From JABMQB01 sp963678235 (lineage in GTDB: Bacteria > Bacteroidota > Bacteroidia > Bacteroidales > Prolixibacteraceae): a stretch of DNA of 64,000 nucleotides. How positions within the stretch are numbered: the first letter of the stretch is position 1; the number at the start of each line of letters is the position of its first letter. This document shows, piece after piece, positions 36,363 to 46,400 of the stretch. Made by a program: the position numbers and the translations under genes. The stretch is from the NCBI GenBank assembly GCA_963678235.1, contig OY782766.1:2728001-2792000 (forward strand). The letters are read 5' to 3'. The notes under the pieces were generated by a model. The model saw only the letters and a program-made list of their open reading frames with translations, did not search any database and was not told the origin of the DNA.

Positions 36363-38699
36363 ATGGTTCAACAAGCAAAAACATCAAAATGCCCACTTCT
36401 GATCTTTGTTATCCTTATTGTATTCTCCTTTCAAACATATAGCCAAACCCCAAGCTCGTTCCAATACCAGGCAGTTTTGCGCGATGCCTCGGGCGGGATT
36501 TTGGCAAACCAGGAAGTGGAAATTGGCATTGCCATTTTGCAGGGCAGCATCACCGGAACCGAAGTATTTTCTGAAACGCATTTGGTAACAACCAATAGTT
36601 TCGGGCTGGCTAACCTGCAAATCGGGTCGGTTAATACTACTGGCATGGAAGCCATAAATTGGGGCGCAGATCCATACTTTGTGCAGGTTTCGGTTGATGG
36701 GATAATTATGGGCACCAGCCAACTGCTTAGTGTCCCCTATGCACTTTATGCTAAATCTGTGGAAAACGATTTGGTGGACGATGCCGATGCGGATCCCGTA
36801 AACGAACTTCAAGATATCAGCCTCTCCGGTACTGAAATTTCCATCTCCGAAGGTTCAAGTATCGATCTTTCTGTTTTACAGGATGGGATTGGTACCGACA
36901 ACCAAAAATTGAGGTTCACCAACAATAAATACCTTGAAATTACAAATGGGAATATCATTAGGTTGCCCTTCCTTTACAAAGAAGACGATGGTGATCCGGA
37001 AAATGAGCTGCAAACCCTTTCCAAATCTGGATTGGAGATATCGCTCGACCAAAACGGCGGCACGGTGAGAGACAGCATCCTGACCGAAGCACAGGTGGAT
37101 GCCATGGTGGCAAACAACGGTTACCAACTATCGGCAAATGATCAGGATACCGACCCTGGCAATGAAATCCAAACGATCTCAAAAAGCGGCTTATTGTTTA
37201 CCCTCAACAAATCTGGTGGCACTGTGCGCGACAGCATCCTCACCGAAGCACAGGTGGATGCTATGGTGGCAAATAATGGCTACCAGCTTTCAGCAAACGA
37301 TCTGGACACCGATCCAAGCAACGAAATCCAGGTTCTTTCCATCAGCAAGGACACTATTTATTTGGTAAACGGTGGTTTTGTAAAGCTCCCTGCAGAGACT
37401 GACCCCATTTTTTATGTCTGGGACAGAAGCACAGGTGTTGTGATCTCCGAATCGCAAATTACCGACCTCGACCATTTTACCGGAGCTGATATTACCGGGA
37501 ATGAAACTGCCTTTGACGGCTGGGATAAAGATGAGTCCGATGATTTTACTACATCGGATGAAACTGATCCGGTTTATTCAGGGAGCTCGGCTTTTAACAT
37601 AACAGCAAATGACATCTCAAATTTAAGCAAACTGTCTGGCATAAATACAGGTGATCAGGACTTAAGTGATTATGCTACTAATAATTCAGTAGCATCAGCG
37701 TTAAATGCAAAAGTTGATAAAGAAACAAACAAAGGTTTAATTCCTAATGGCACCAATAGTGGAGAAATGCTATATTGGAATGGTAGTTCCTGGGTTTCTA
37801 TTGATGCCCCTCAAAACGAAGGATCAATTTTAATTTTTTGTTCTGGAAAATATACCTGGACTACTTCAGGAAAATGCCCAACTGCACCTGTTGGTGTTTC
37901 AACCACGGAAATAAGTAATATATCTTGTTCATCTGCTACTGTCGGTGGTAATTTAACTAGCGATGGAGGTGTCCCCGTTATAGAAAGAGGGATTTGCTTT
38001 AGTACTGGCCAAAATCCAACAATTGCAGATAGCAGAACTTCAGATGGCGCTGGAGAAGGAAGTTTTACTAGCGAAATTACCGGTTTGACATCATCAACTA
38101 CTTATTATGTGCGGGCTTATGCAACAAACTCTATTGAAACCTCTTATGGAGAAGAGCGCAGTTTTACTACTTCCCCACTATGTGTTGGAGACACGTATGG
38201 CGGTGGAATTATTGCTTATTTCTTTCAAAGTGGTGACCCGGGCTATGTAGAAGGAGAGTACCATGGAATAATTGCCGCACCAACTGATCAGCATGGAGGT
38301 GTACAATGGTGGAATGGTTCACATGTTGTTACTGGAGCAACAGGACAATCATTAGGCACCGGAAGTAGCAATACTGAAAAAATAATTAATGCTCAAGGAG
38401 ATGGTTCATATGCAGCAAAAATATGTGCCGATTTGGTTTTAAATGGTTATGATGATTGGTTTTTGCCTAATATTAATGAATTGCACAAATTATATTTAGC
38501 TAGAGACGAAGTTGATATGTATAAAGATCCTTTTAGACAGGCTGTATTTTATTGGACCTCAACTGAAAAAAATCAATGGCTATCGTACTATATAGTATTT
38601 GATTCTGGTTTATATGGTTCGGCAGCAGATAATGGTAGTGTAAAATCTTACGATAAAAACAAGTCATTTTTTAGAGTTCGTGCAATACGACTATTTTAA
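36363..38699 (+). CDS. Mosaic secreted tail-fibre-like protein with Fn3-like and DUF1566 domains
   Basis: A 778-residue exported protein. It has a signal peptide (to about residue 28), then the N-terminal module common to Bacteroidota fibre-like surface proteins (FQYQAVLRDASGGILANQEVEIGIAILQG). An acidic repeat region (about 135-350) includes a 53-residue tandem duplication, followed by a phage-fibre-like linker (DETDPVYSGSSAFNITANDISNLSKLSG). A fibronectin-like domain follows (about 515-605), then a C-terminal DUF1566/Lcl domain (about 610-778; GGGIIAYFF, DWFLPNINELHKLY, YWTSTE). DUF1566 often occurs at the end of adhesins. No T9SS tail is seen. Base composition becomes clearly more AT-rich after about 37600, inside the gene. 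Confidence 0.8.
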   Translation: MVQQAKTSKCPLLIFVILIVFSFQTYSQTPSSFQYQAVLRDASGGILANQEVEIGIAILQGSITGTEVFSETHLVTTNSFGLANLQIGSVNTTGMEAINWGADPYFVQVSVDGIIMGTSQLLSVPYALYAKSVENDLVDDADADPVNELQDISLSGTEISISEGSSIDLSVLQDGIGTDNQKLRFTNNKYLEITNGNIIRLPFLYKEDDGDPENELQTLSKSGLEISLDQNGGTVRDSILTEAQVDAMVANNGYQLSANDQDTDPGNEIQTISKSGLLFTLNKSGGTVRDSILTEAQVDAMVANNGYQLSANDLDTDPSNEIQVLSISKDTIYLVNGGFVKLPAETDPIFYVWDRSTGVVISESQITDLDHFTGADITGNETAFDGWDKDESDDFTTSDETDPVYSGSSAFNITANDISNLSKLSGINTGDQDLSDYATNNSVASALNAKVDKETNKGLIPNGTNSGEMLYWNGSSWVSIDAPQNEGSILIFCSGKYTWTTSGKCPTAPVGVSTTEISNISCSSATVGGNLTSDGGVPVIERGICFSTGQNPTIADSRTSDGAGEGSFTSEITGLTSSTTYYVRAYATNSIETSYGEERSFTTSPLCVGDTYGGGIIAYFFQSGDPGYVEGEYHGIIAAPTDQHGGVQWWNGSHVVTGATGQSLGTGSSNTEKIINAQGDGSYAAKICADLVLNGYDDWFLPNINELHKLYLARDEVDMYKDPFRQAVFYWTSTEKNQWLSYYIVFDSGLYGSAADNGSVKSYDKNKSFFRVRAIRLF
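37008..37325 (+). repeat. Tandem 159-base coding repeat (two copies)
   Basis: Units 37008-37166 and 37167-37325 each encode 53 residues sharing GGTVRDSILTEAQVDAMVAN and NGYQLSAND. A third, mostly diverged unit begins at 37326. Only synonymous and a few amino-acid differences separate the first two copies, so the duplication is fairly recent. Confidence 0.9.
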
Positions 38700-39142
38700 T
38701 TTGCAAATATTATTTTAAATAATTCTAACTAAGTAAATAATTTCTGCTAGTAGTTTTATAATCATCTCTTGCTCCTCACTACCGCGCGAATCTTTCGCAT
38801 GGGCTTTAAGTAATAAATTTCCAAACGATATAATCGTGTGATAGCATTATTAAAGAAATTACCGCGATTTACAAACAGTAGCATTATTCTTCCCTGACAG
38901 ATACTATCATTTTCCATGTAAATACTCTAATCCCCCTCGTTTGCAACGAGGGGTTAGTTGCAAACCGTTTGTAACGGAATAAAATATGAAGAATAAACAT
39001 AATATCACACGATACAATCGTGCAGCAGCTAAGGGTAAATACTCATCAACAAAAGTTTGTGCTTGAATGTATCTTTTATTAAAAACAAGATGCCCAAACA
39101 TCGTATCAAATTCATTATATTTGAGATTCAAATACCAGCACA
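38700..39142. other. 443-base non-coding spacer with inverted repeats (REP/MITE-like)
   Basis: No gene is recognised here. At 38826-38843 the sequence CGATATAATCGTGTGATA recurs inverted at 39003-39020 (15 of 18 matching). Between them lies a hairpin at 38927-38957 (CTAA-TC-CCCCTCGTT with AACGAGGGGTTAG) followed by GCAAACCGTTTGTAAC. The arrangement resembles a decayed REP or MITE-type element. The pyruvate kinase promoter is at the right end. Confidence 0.6.
39116..39123 (+). promoter_or_regulatory. -7 promoter element of the pyruvate kinase gene
   Basis: TATATTTG at 39116-39123 matches TAnnTTTG and ends 19 bases before the ATG at 39143. No clear TTTG is seen at -33. Confidence 0.6.
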
Positions 39143-41014
39143 ATGAAAATTAGCAAAGAAGTCCTTCAGCAAATCAACAACGAACTTTCTGCAATTATAT
39201 CCAAAGCAAAAGCATTTGAAGATCAGTTTTCCGATAAGATTTTCGGGGTACATCCCATTTACCGAAAAAGTGCCCAAAACCTGGTACACTACCTGGCATT
39301 CCGCACATTCGACATTGATCATCTACAACAACTGCTCAGGGACCATGGTTTGCCCAGCTTATCAAGTGTTGAAGCCCATGTGATGGACAGCCTTTTATCC
39401 ATAAAAACAATCATCAACCACCTTCTGGGAAATGCCTTAGTTGAATCGCTCCCAGGCACCATATCCATAAAAGAAAGCCGGAAATTATTGCGAAGGAATA
39501 CCAAACTCCTTTTTGGTTATAAATCAAAAAACAGGCGTACCAGGATTATGGTTACCTTGCCAAATACTGCTGCCGATGATTATGGGTTCGTAAACCAGCT
39601 CATTAAACTGGGAATGAACAGCGCCCGGATTAATTGTGCCCACGATGCCCCTGAAGATTGGGCAAAAATGATTGCCAATGTTAAAAAGGCGAAAAAAGCA
39701 CTTCGTAAAAATTGTAAGGTAATGATGGACCTTGGCGGACCAAAACTTCGGACAGGAGCAATTGAACCCGGACCTCAGGTAATCCGGATCAAACCACACA
39801 AAAATGCCCTTGGAATTGCACTTAGCCCGGCAAAAATATGGATGGCCCCACCTGATGCAGAACTGCCAACGGAAAAACCCGATGCGATTATTCCGGTTGA
39901 TGAACTCTGGCTAAAAAAAGCCAAGCGCGGATCTATAATAACGTTTACCGATAATAGAAATAAAAAATGTACCATTCATGTTGGCGGAAAAGAAGGTGAC
40001 GGGCGTTGGGGTACTACAAACGATTCGGCATACCTGACCACTGGGACAGTCCTTGCTTCGAAACGGACAAAAACAAGCACTGGCGAAGAAATTGTGAAGC
40101 TCGGTGAATTGCTCGCCCAGGAGCAAACAATCATGCTAAAGGTTGGAGATACCCTTCATCTTACCAAAGACGCAATTCCCGGCAAAAATGCCCGGTCGGA
40201 TGAAAACGGTACAGTGGTTGCACCCGCACATATTTCCTGCACATTGCCTGAAATTTTTGATGACGTAAAGGAAGAAGAACCCATTTATTTCGATGACGGA
40301 AAGATTGAAGGGATTATCCAAAAAGTGGAAGAAGATAAATTGGTCATTAAAATTACTTATGCAAAAGATACCGGAGGAAAATTAAAATCGGACAAAGGGA
40401 TCAACCTGCCCGAATCGGATCTGAAAGTAAGCGGATTAACAGAGAAGGACAAAAAAGACCTGGAATTTGTTGCGGAATATGCCAATGCGGTTAACTTTTC
40501 GTTTGTGAACGATGAAAAAGATGTTACAGAACTGTTGGATGAACTAAGTGCATTAGATGCAAATATTGGAATTATTTTAAAAATTGAAACGCAAAAAGGT
40601 TTTAAAAACCTTCCTTTAATATTGTTGAAAGGCATGCAAACCTACCCTATTGGCGTAATGATTGCGCGTGGCGACCTTGCCATTGAAACCGGGTGGAAAA
40701 ATTTTGCATCGATACAGGAAGAAATATTGCGGATTTGCGAAGCAGCACATATCCCTGATGTGTGGGCAACGCAGGTACTTGAGAATTTAGCTAAAAAAGG
40801 CGTCCCTTCGAGGGCAGAGATTACCGATGCGGCTATGGCACAACGTGCCGAATGCGTAATGCTGAACAAAGGCTATTATATAATCAAAGCAGTAAAAATG
40901 CTGGATAGGATTTTACGGCGTATGCAACGTTTTCAGAAGAAAAAAGAATCGTTGCTGCCAAAACTCGACCACGCCGATCAATTACAATTATCGCATAAAC
41001 AGTTCGATATCTAA
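39143..41014 (+). CDS. Non-canonical pyruvate kinase with N-terminal extension
   Basis: A 623-residue protein. About 130 residues of unrecognised helical sequence precede the pyruvate kinase fold. The fold is identified by MNSARINCAHD (about 158-168; active-site Arg and Asn), CKVMMDLGGPKLRTG, KIETQKG (catalytic Lys and Glu), IGVMIARGDLAIETG and WATQVLENL. Compared with classic enzymes the ser of RLNFSHG is Ala, the Thr of DTKGPE is Leu and its Glu is Lys (K201); Lys at that place goes with K+-independent enzymes. The B-domain is enlarged and the C-terminal regulatory domain is absent; MLNKG replaces MLSGET. It probably converts phosphoenolpyruvate to pyruvate, but this needs testing. It converges tail-to-tail with the cyclase gene, with no gap. 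Confidence 0.75.
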   Translation: MKISKEVLQQINNELSAIISKAKAFEDQFSDKIFGVHPIYRKSAQNLVHYLAFRTFDIDHLQQLLRDHGLPSLSSVEAHVMDSLLSIKTIINHLLGNALVESLPGTISIKESRKLLRRNTKLLFGYKSKNRRTRIMVTLPNTAADDYGFVNQLIKLGMNSARINCAHDAPEDWAKMIANVKKAKKALRKNCKVMMDLGGPKLRTGAIEPGPQVIRIKPHKNALGIALSPAKIWMAPPDAELPTEKPDAIIPVDELWLKKAKRGSIITFTDNRNKKCTIHVGGKEGDGRWGTTNDSAYLTTGTVLASKRTKTSTGEEIVKLGELLAQEQTIMLKVGDTLHLTKDAIPGKNARSDENGTVVAPAHISCTLPEIFDDVKEEEPIYFDDGKIEGIIQKVEEDKLVIKITYAKDTGGKLKSDKGINLPESDLKVSGLTEKDKKDLEFVAEYANAVNFSFVNDEKDVTELLDELSALDANIGIILKIETQKGFKNLPLILLKGMQTYPIGVMIARGDLAIETGWKNFASIQEEILRICEAAHIPDVWATQVLENLAKKGVPSRAEITDAAMAQRAECVMLNKGYYIIKAVKMLDRILRRMQRFQKKKESLLPKLDHADQLQLSHKQFDI

Positions 41015-42124
41015 CTAAAAGATTTCGTATAACTTGGCACGTCGGTCTTTTCCCAAAAACTTGACCTCATCCACATATTTTGTGGTATAATCAGACTGTG
41101 TTTTTGCCAACATACGAATAAACTTTTCGGTGGCCAATAGTGGTTTCCCGTATCTTTTACATTGTTTTTGAATGCGTGCTGCAGTATTTAATACGTCGCC
41201 ATGAAATGCCAACTCGTGCTTTATTTGCCCAACTTCGGCAGCCATTACTTTTCCGGAATTGATAGATGCAGTAAAATATGGAATAATGCCATAACGTTTT
41301 TCGAAATGTGCCTTTCTTTTTTCAATTTCCTTGGCATACATAAAATAAAAGTCAACCGCCCGTTTGTAGTTATTCCTCCTTTTTGCATCCCAGGTAACCA
41401 CAACTTCATCCCCAACATATTGATAAACCTTGCCAAAACTAAACAGCAAAGGATCGGTTAACAAACCAAAGCATTCCTGAAGAAAATCGCTGTAGCGCGA
41501 ATGCCCCAGTTTTTCGGCACAAGCGGTAGACGATTGCAAATCAAGAAATAGGAATATTTTATTCTCCTCCCTCGGTGTTCTATAGTACCCAAACATCAAC
41601 TTCCACAAAACCCCTTGTCCGACCTGCTGGAAAAAAGTAATTAGAAGCTGAAAGACAAAACTCACAATAAAAATTACGATAAGGAAAAACAGGATGGTTG
41701 GATTAAAAAAGAAATCCTCCATTCTTGAAAACGCCTGTTGTAAAGTGAGCCCACTCTCAATGGTATAATGTGCCATACCCAAGCCGAGGCCCAACAATAA
41801 AAAAATAAATGTGTCGATAATAAACACACTTGCCAAAACCTTTCTTACATCATTTCTTCGGGAAATACGCTCAAATACAAAACTATTAAGTGCCCAGCTA
41901 ATGATCGCAAATGAGGTCACAATTAAGGATGCCCATAAAATCTGGTCTTGAAACATAACCAAACCTTTCGACATGTCCTGCCGCACATCGGTATCGCCAT
42001 ACCCCAAAAACCTTAAGAATATTGCAAGTCGGATAGCAATGTTCCAAAAAATAATGGTGTAAATTAAATATTGAATTCGGTATCGGAGTTTTGATCCACC
42101 TCTCCTACATTTTTCTTTTTTCAT
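41015..42124 (-). CDS. Membrane-bound class III nucleotidyl cyclase
   Basis: A 369-residue protein with four N-terminal membrane segments (about residues 17-40, 62-84, 97-118, 143-165) and a cytoplasmic class III cyclase domain (about 187-369). Metal-binding aspartates are in FLFLDLQSSTACAE (D195) and YQYVGDEVV (D239); the transition-state Asn and Arg are in HGDVLNTAARIQ (N313, R317). The base-selecting position seven before N313 is Ala (A306) instead of Asp or Thr, so cAMP, cGMP or a pyrimidine product cannot be decided. It follows an HD-DUF5706 gene by 37 bases on the same strand, which suggests a two-gene cyclic-nucleotide signalling unit. Confidence 0.85.
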   Translation of the reverse strand: MKKEKCRRGGSKLRYRIQYLIYTIIFWNIAIRLAIFLRFLGYGDTDVRQDMSKGLVMFQDQILWASLIVTSFAIISWALNSFVFERISRRNDVRKVLASVFIIDTFIFLLLGLGLGMAHYTIESGLTLQQAFSRMEDFFFNPTILFFLIVIFIVSFVFQLLITFFQQVGQGVLWKLMFGYYRTPREENKIFLFLDLQSSTACAEKLGHSRYSDFLQECFGLLTDPLLFSFGKVYQYVGDEVVVTWDAKRRNNYKRAVDFYFMYAKEIEKRKAHFEKRYGIIPYFTASINSGKVMAAEVGQIKHELAFHGDVLNTAARIQKQCKRYGKPLLATEKFIRMLAKTQSDYTTKYVDEVKFLGKDRRAKLYEIF

Positions 42125-42161
42125 GAAGTTTTAGTCCAGATTTTTGGTTTAATATTCAAAA

Positions 42162-43313
42162 TCAGAACAAGAAAAAGATAAAGAATGTAACCACAGAGAG
42201 GATAAAGCCGAACATAAAGAAATTATAGGCGAGTGTCAGTAATCGATACTTTTTTGAAAGCACTTTTCCCAAACTATATTGATCCTTAATTAGGTTATTG
42301 TATAGAAAATCGTAATCGCCAATCATTTCCTTTACGGCATCTTCATATTTCGGGTAGCCCATATTATAAAAATTGCCGAAAAATAAGAGGTTCACATCTT
42401 TCTTCTTTATATCTTCTTCGGTAAATCGCCCTGAAGAAACCTTTGGACGCACAGATAGAATTGCAAATACTAAGGATATTAAACAAGAAACAACCAGAAT
42501 AAGACCGGGAATTAAGAGGCTAAAATCGCGCTTCAGGTTAATGGCACTTGTGCTAACCAAAACAGAAACTAAAACAGAATTGATCGTTAGCATAATGTTT
42601 GCTTTATTATCGGCAATTGAACTCAGGTTGATTTGGTTTCTGGCAGTCAGGCGAAAAACTGTTTCAGTACCTCTCGCAGTCGATTTGAGTGCCTTTGCTT
42701 CCTTTTCGGCTTTTTTATTCATTTTTATTTTTTTGATCCTCTTTTGTACTTTTTCAATATTCTCGGTTTTTACCTTATCCAGGTGCTCTTTTGCATAATT
42801 GGTATGATAAGTAATTGAATTCAGGAAATTGAGCGTTTTCTCCCAATAACCCAGTTTGGAACATTTTTCTTCCTGAAAATTGCAAACCTCTTTCCTGTAC
42901 AGGTTCGATAACTCCATAAAATTCCCTTTTCCTGCATGCGAAAGATCGGCATCCGACAATATTTTTTCATTTAAGGTTTCAGGTTCAACCCCTAGCTTTG
43001 TAGCGCGGATACACTTTTCTACCTGAACAATAAAATTATCGTCCAGATTTTTGGCTTCTAAAAATTCACGGGCAATATTGCAACCTTCTTCTTCATGATC
43101 ATCGTGAGATTTAGAATATCCTAAATCATGAAACCAAGCCGCAATAATCACAATATCCATATTTTTTCCATCAAGGCCTTCTGCCTCTGCAATAGTTGAA
43201 ACCATGTTGGCAACGAACCTTGAATGCTCAATAGAATGATATACAAACGACTCGGGAATATGCTCTTCCGAATACTTTATAACAAACTCTTCAACCTCTC
43301 GTAATATGCTCAT
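42162..43313 (-). CDS. HD-domain protein fused to Pycsar-effector-like (DUF5706) membrane domain
   Basis: A 383-residue protein in two parts. Residues about 1-200 are an HD-type metal phosphohydrolase: YHSIEH (H26/H30), FHDLGY (H62-D63), H70/H73 and SDADLSHAG (D121) keep the family metal ligands. After a basic linker (about 195-220), residues about 225-383 match the DUF5706 domain of Pycsar effectors (SSIADNKANIMLTINSVLVS), with three hydrophobic segments (about 240-260, 266-290, 361-383). In Pycsar defence a cyclase makes cCMP or cUMP and a DUF5706 membrane effector responds. Here the HD part could hydrolyse a nucleotide. It is the first gene of a two-gene unit with the cyclase downstream. 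HD-DUF5706 fusions also occur as standard chromosomal genes in Bacteroidota, so defence is not proven. Confidence 0.85.
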   Translation of the reverse strand: MSILREVEEFVIKYSEEHIPESFVYHSIEHSRFVANMVSTIAEAEGLDGKNMDIVIIAAWFHDLGYSKSHDDHEEEGCNIAREFLEAKNLDDNFIVQVEKCIRATKLGVEPETLNEKILSDADLSHAGKGNFMELSNLYRKEVCNFQEEKCSKLGYWEKTLNFLNSITYHTNYAKEHLDKVKTENIEKVQKRIKKIKMNKKAEKEAKALKSTARGTETVFRLTARNQINLSSIADNKANIMLTINSVLVSVLVSTSAINLKRDFSLLIPGLILVVSCLISLVFAILSVRPKVSSGRFTEEDIKKKDVNLLFFGNFYNMGYPKYEDAVKEMIGDYDFLYNNLIKDQYSLGKVLSKKYRLLTLAYNFFMFGFILSVVTFFIFFLF

Positions 43314-43446
43314 TTTTACACATTTTATTCCAAAATAAACGACTCTTTCGTCTTATACTCAAAGTAACGTTTATATTCGAAGAATATTTGTTAATTTTTT
43401 CTAAAAAATAAAATTAACTATTTTTATCAGATATTAAAATTCTCTT

Positions 43447-46400
43447 ATGACGGTTTATAGCCTACGGAAGATTATACTCTTTATAGTATTTCTGAGTTTT
43501 ATAATAAGTTTAAGATCAGTCTCCCAGAACAAAGTCCAAACAAGTATTTTCCTGGCAGGGAATACCATATCTGGCGAGCCATCACAGGAAATTGATACTT
43601 TCATCCAGGAACTAATGCATGAAAAACAAAATTCAGCATTTATTTATCTTGGTAATTTCTCTTCGATTTCAGAAACCATTCAAGACGAAAAAAGAAAAAA
43701 ACAAATTACCCTTTACCCAAAGATAAATCCAAAAAATTCAGCGGCATTATTTTTTGCAAATGGTCCGAAGGAATGGCTAAATGGGAAAAGCGATGGTAAA
43801 AAAAACACCAAGGATATTCACAAATATATTCGCAAAAATTTTGAAGGACAAACAACCTATACGACCGACTGGGGTTGCCCGGGACCAATGGAAGTTGCGC
43901 TAACTGACAATATTACAATTATACTTATTGATACCCAATGGTGGCTCCATCCGAACGACACAAGGTTTGCCAAATGTGGGATTGAAAACATCCGGGACGT
44001 TTATATTTGGTTGCAGGATGCACTTCGTAGAAATGAACACAAGACAGTAATTGTTGCCGGACACCATCCGGTTAAGTCTTTTGGTCCGATAGGGGGTAAA
44101 TTGCCTTTTCCGTTAGGGCTAATTGGTTTTCCATATTCTTTTTATAAAAATGCAATTGGCGGGAGACAGGATTTAGCCCACCCCGAGTATAAAGACTTGT
44201 CGAAACAATTAAATACACTTTTTAATGAATTTCCTAACTTAATTTATGCATCGGCCCACGAAAATAGCTTACAATACTTTAAGCAGGGAAATTACCACCA
44301 GGTAATAAGTGGTTCGTTAAGCAAACAATCGTATGTAAAAAAAAGCAAAACGGAATTTGGAAATTCAGGTGCAGGAATTGCCAGGATAGACCAAATGGAT
44401 AATGGCGATGTGGTACTGAACTTTTTTACTTTGGCAAATGGTACCCACAAACCAGCCTTTTCAAAGGTTCTTTTTCAAAAAAACTTTAAAGATGAAGAAC
44501 AAATGAAAATTGAGCGGGAAGAACTCTTCATTTCAAAAACAAAAACCGCTTTTGCTAGCAAACAATACCTGGCTGGAAAATCCTACGAAAAATGGATGGG
44601 CAAAAACTATCGTGATGTTTGGGCAACCCCAATTGAAGCGCCAATTTTTAACATTGCTGAAGAGAAAGGAGGACTTGAAATTCTGAAGCGTGGTGGCGGA
44701 ATGCAAACCAAATCGATCCGAATGGAAAATAAAGACGGACAACAATATGTTTTGCGTTCGTTGGAAAAATATGCTGAAGGTGCCCTCCCCGAAGAAATGG
44801 AAAATACTTTTGCTGTTGATATTGTCCAGGACCAAATTTCGGCATCGAACCCTTACGCAGCATTGCCGGCAGCAAAACTTGCCGATGCAGCAGGTGTTTA
44901 CCACACCAATCCGAGTATCGTTTATGTTCCCGACGACCCGTTGTTAAAACAATATAAAGCTGACCTGAAAGGCGGTCTGTTTTTGTATGAGGAACGGCCG
45001 GCGGGAAATTGCTCCACACTACCAAATTTTGGCTATTCAAAAGATGTGGTGAATACCGATGAAGTGATTGAAAAAACTTTGGAAAGTGAAGATTACCAGG
45101 TTGACCAAAAAGCAGTGCTAAGGGCGCGTTTATTAGATATTTATTTAAACGATTGGGACCGCCACGATGACCAATGGAGGTGGGCTTCATTTAAAAAGAA
45201 AGGGGAAACTAAGTATCGGCCAATTCCGCGCGACCGGGACCAAACGTTTTTTGTTAACCAGGGAATTATCCCCAAAATAGCCAGCCGAAAATGGTTGATG
45301 CCAAAAATCCAAAACTTTCAGGCACGAACCAGCAATGTTGAGGGCTTGTCCTTTAATGCCAGGTATTTCGATCGCTCTTTCCTGAATCAAATGGAATGGT
45401 CGGATTGGTCGGAAATGACCGACACCCTTGTTGAACGAATGACCCCGGAAGTGATCCATCAGGCGATGCTTGAATTTCCGGATGAAATAGAACCTCTGTG
45501 TGCTGATACCATTGAATCTATTCTTCTTGAGCGTAAGAAATATATGAAGGAAATGGCTCGGGAGTTATATGAGTTCCTGTCAGAAAAAGTAACCATTGTT
45601 GGAACCGAAAGGGAGGATAAATTTGAGATAGACAGGGAAGACGATATGCATACAAAAATATCGGTATGGCATATAAAAGACAAAGGAAAAAAGGGCAATA
45701 AAATATTTAAACGAACATTCCTAACCAGCGAAACCAAGGAAATTATATGCTACGGAATGGATGGCGAAGACAAGTTCGAAATTAAGGGAAAAGTCAATAA
45801 AGGACCCGTTATTCGGATAATAGGAGGACAAGACAAGGATAAAATTACGGATAAATCGAAAGTAAAGGGATTGCGGAAAAAGAACATCACCTATGACCTC
45901 CGGAAAAGCACAAAAGTGAAAGAAAAAAACGAAACAAAATCCATTTTAACCAATAATAAAATCATACACGATTACGACCGTAAATCTTTTAAATACGATG
46001 TGGTAACACCTGTATTATCGCTTGGTTATAATGTGGATGATGGCATTTTCCTGGGAGGTGGTGCATCCAGTAAAGTACATAAATTCAGGCGCGAAAACAC
46101 ATCGACCTATGTTGCCAATTATGCTGCCCGAACATCGGCTTTTAATGCAAGCTATAAATTTGAAACATACTCAACCACCAATGGCTTGGATTTTATATAC
46201 GAAGCAGGAATAAAATCACCTAATATTTCGAACTATTTCGGTTTGGGCAATTCTACTGTCAATACAATCGATGATGATGGGAAGAACTACTTTAAAATCC
46301 GTCAAAAACAATATTACCTTCAGGGAAAACTTCAGAAAAGGTTTGGGAAAACCACATGGACCCGCTACTCGGATGATGAAAAAGGGGAAGACCATCCGAT

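Noticed and set aside
36384..37475. Several overlapping open frames opposite and out of phase with the fibre-like gene
   Set aside because: They are shadows produced by the richer GC content and repeats of the real gene; none has a signal peptide or family motif.
38907..39143. A 78-codon frame on the minus strand in the repeat-rich spacer
   Set aside because: It runs through the hairpin and inverted repeats, and its composition reflects the repeats rather than a protein.
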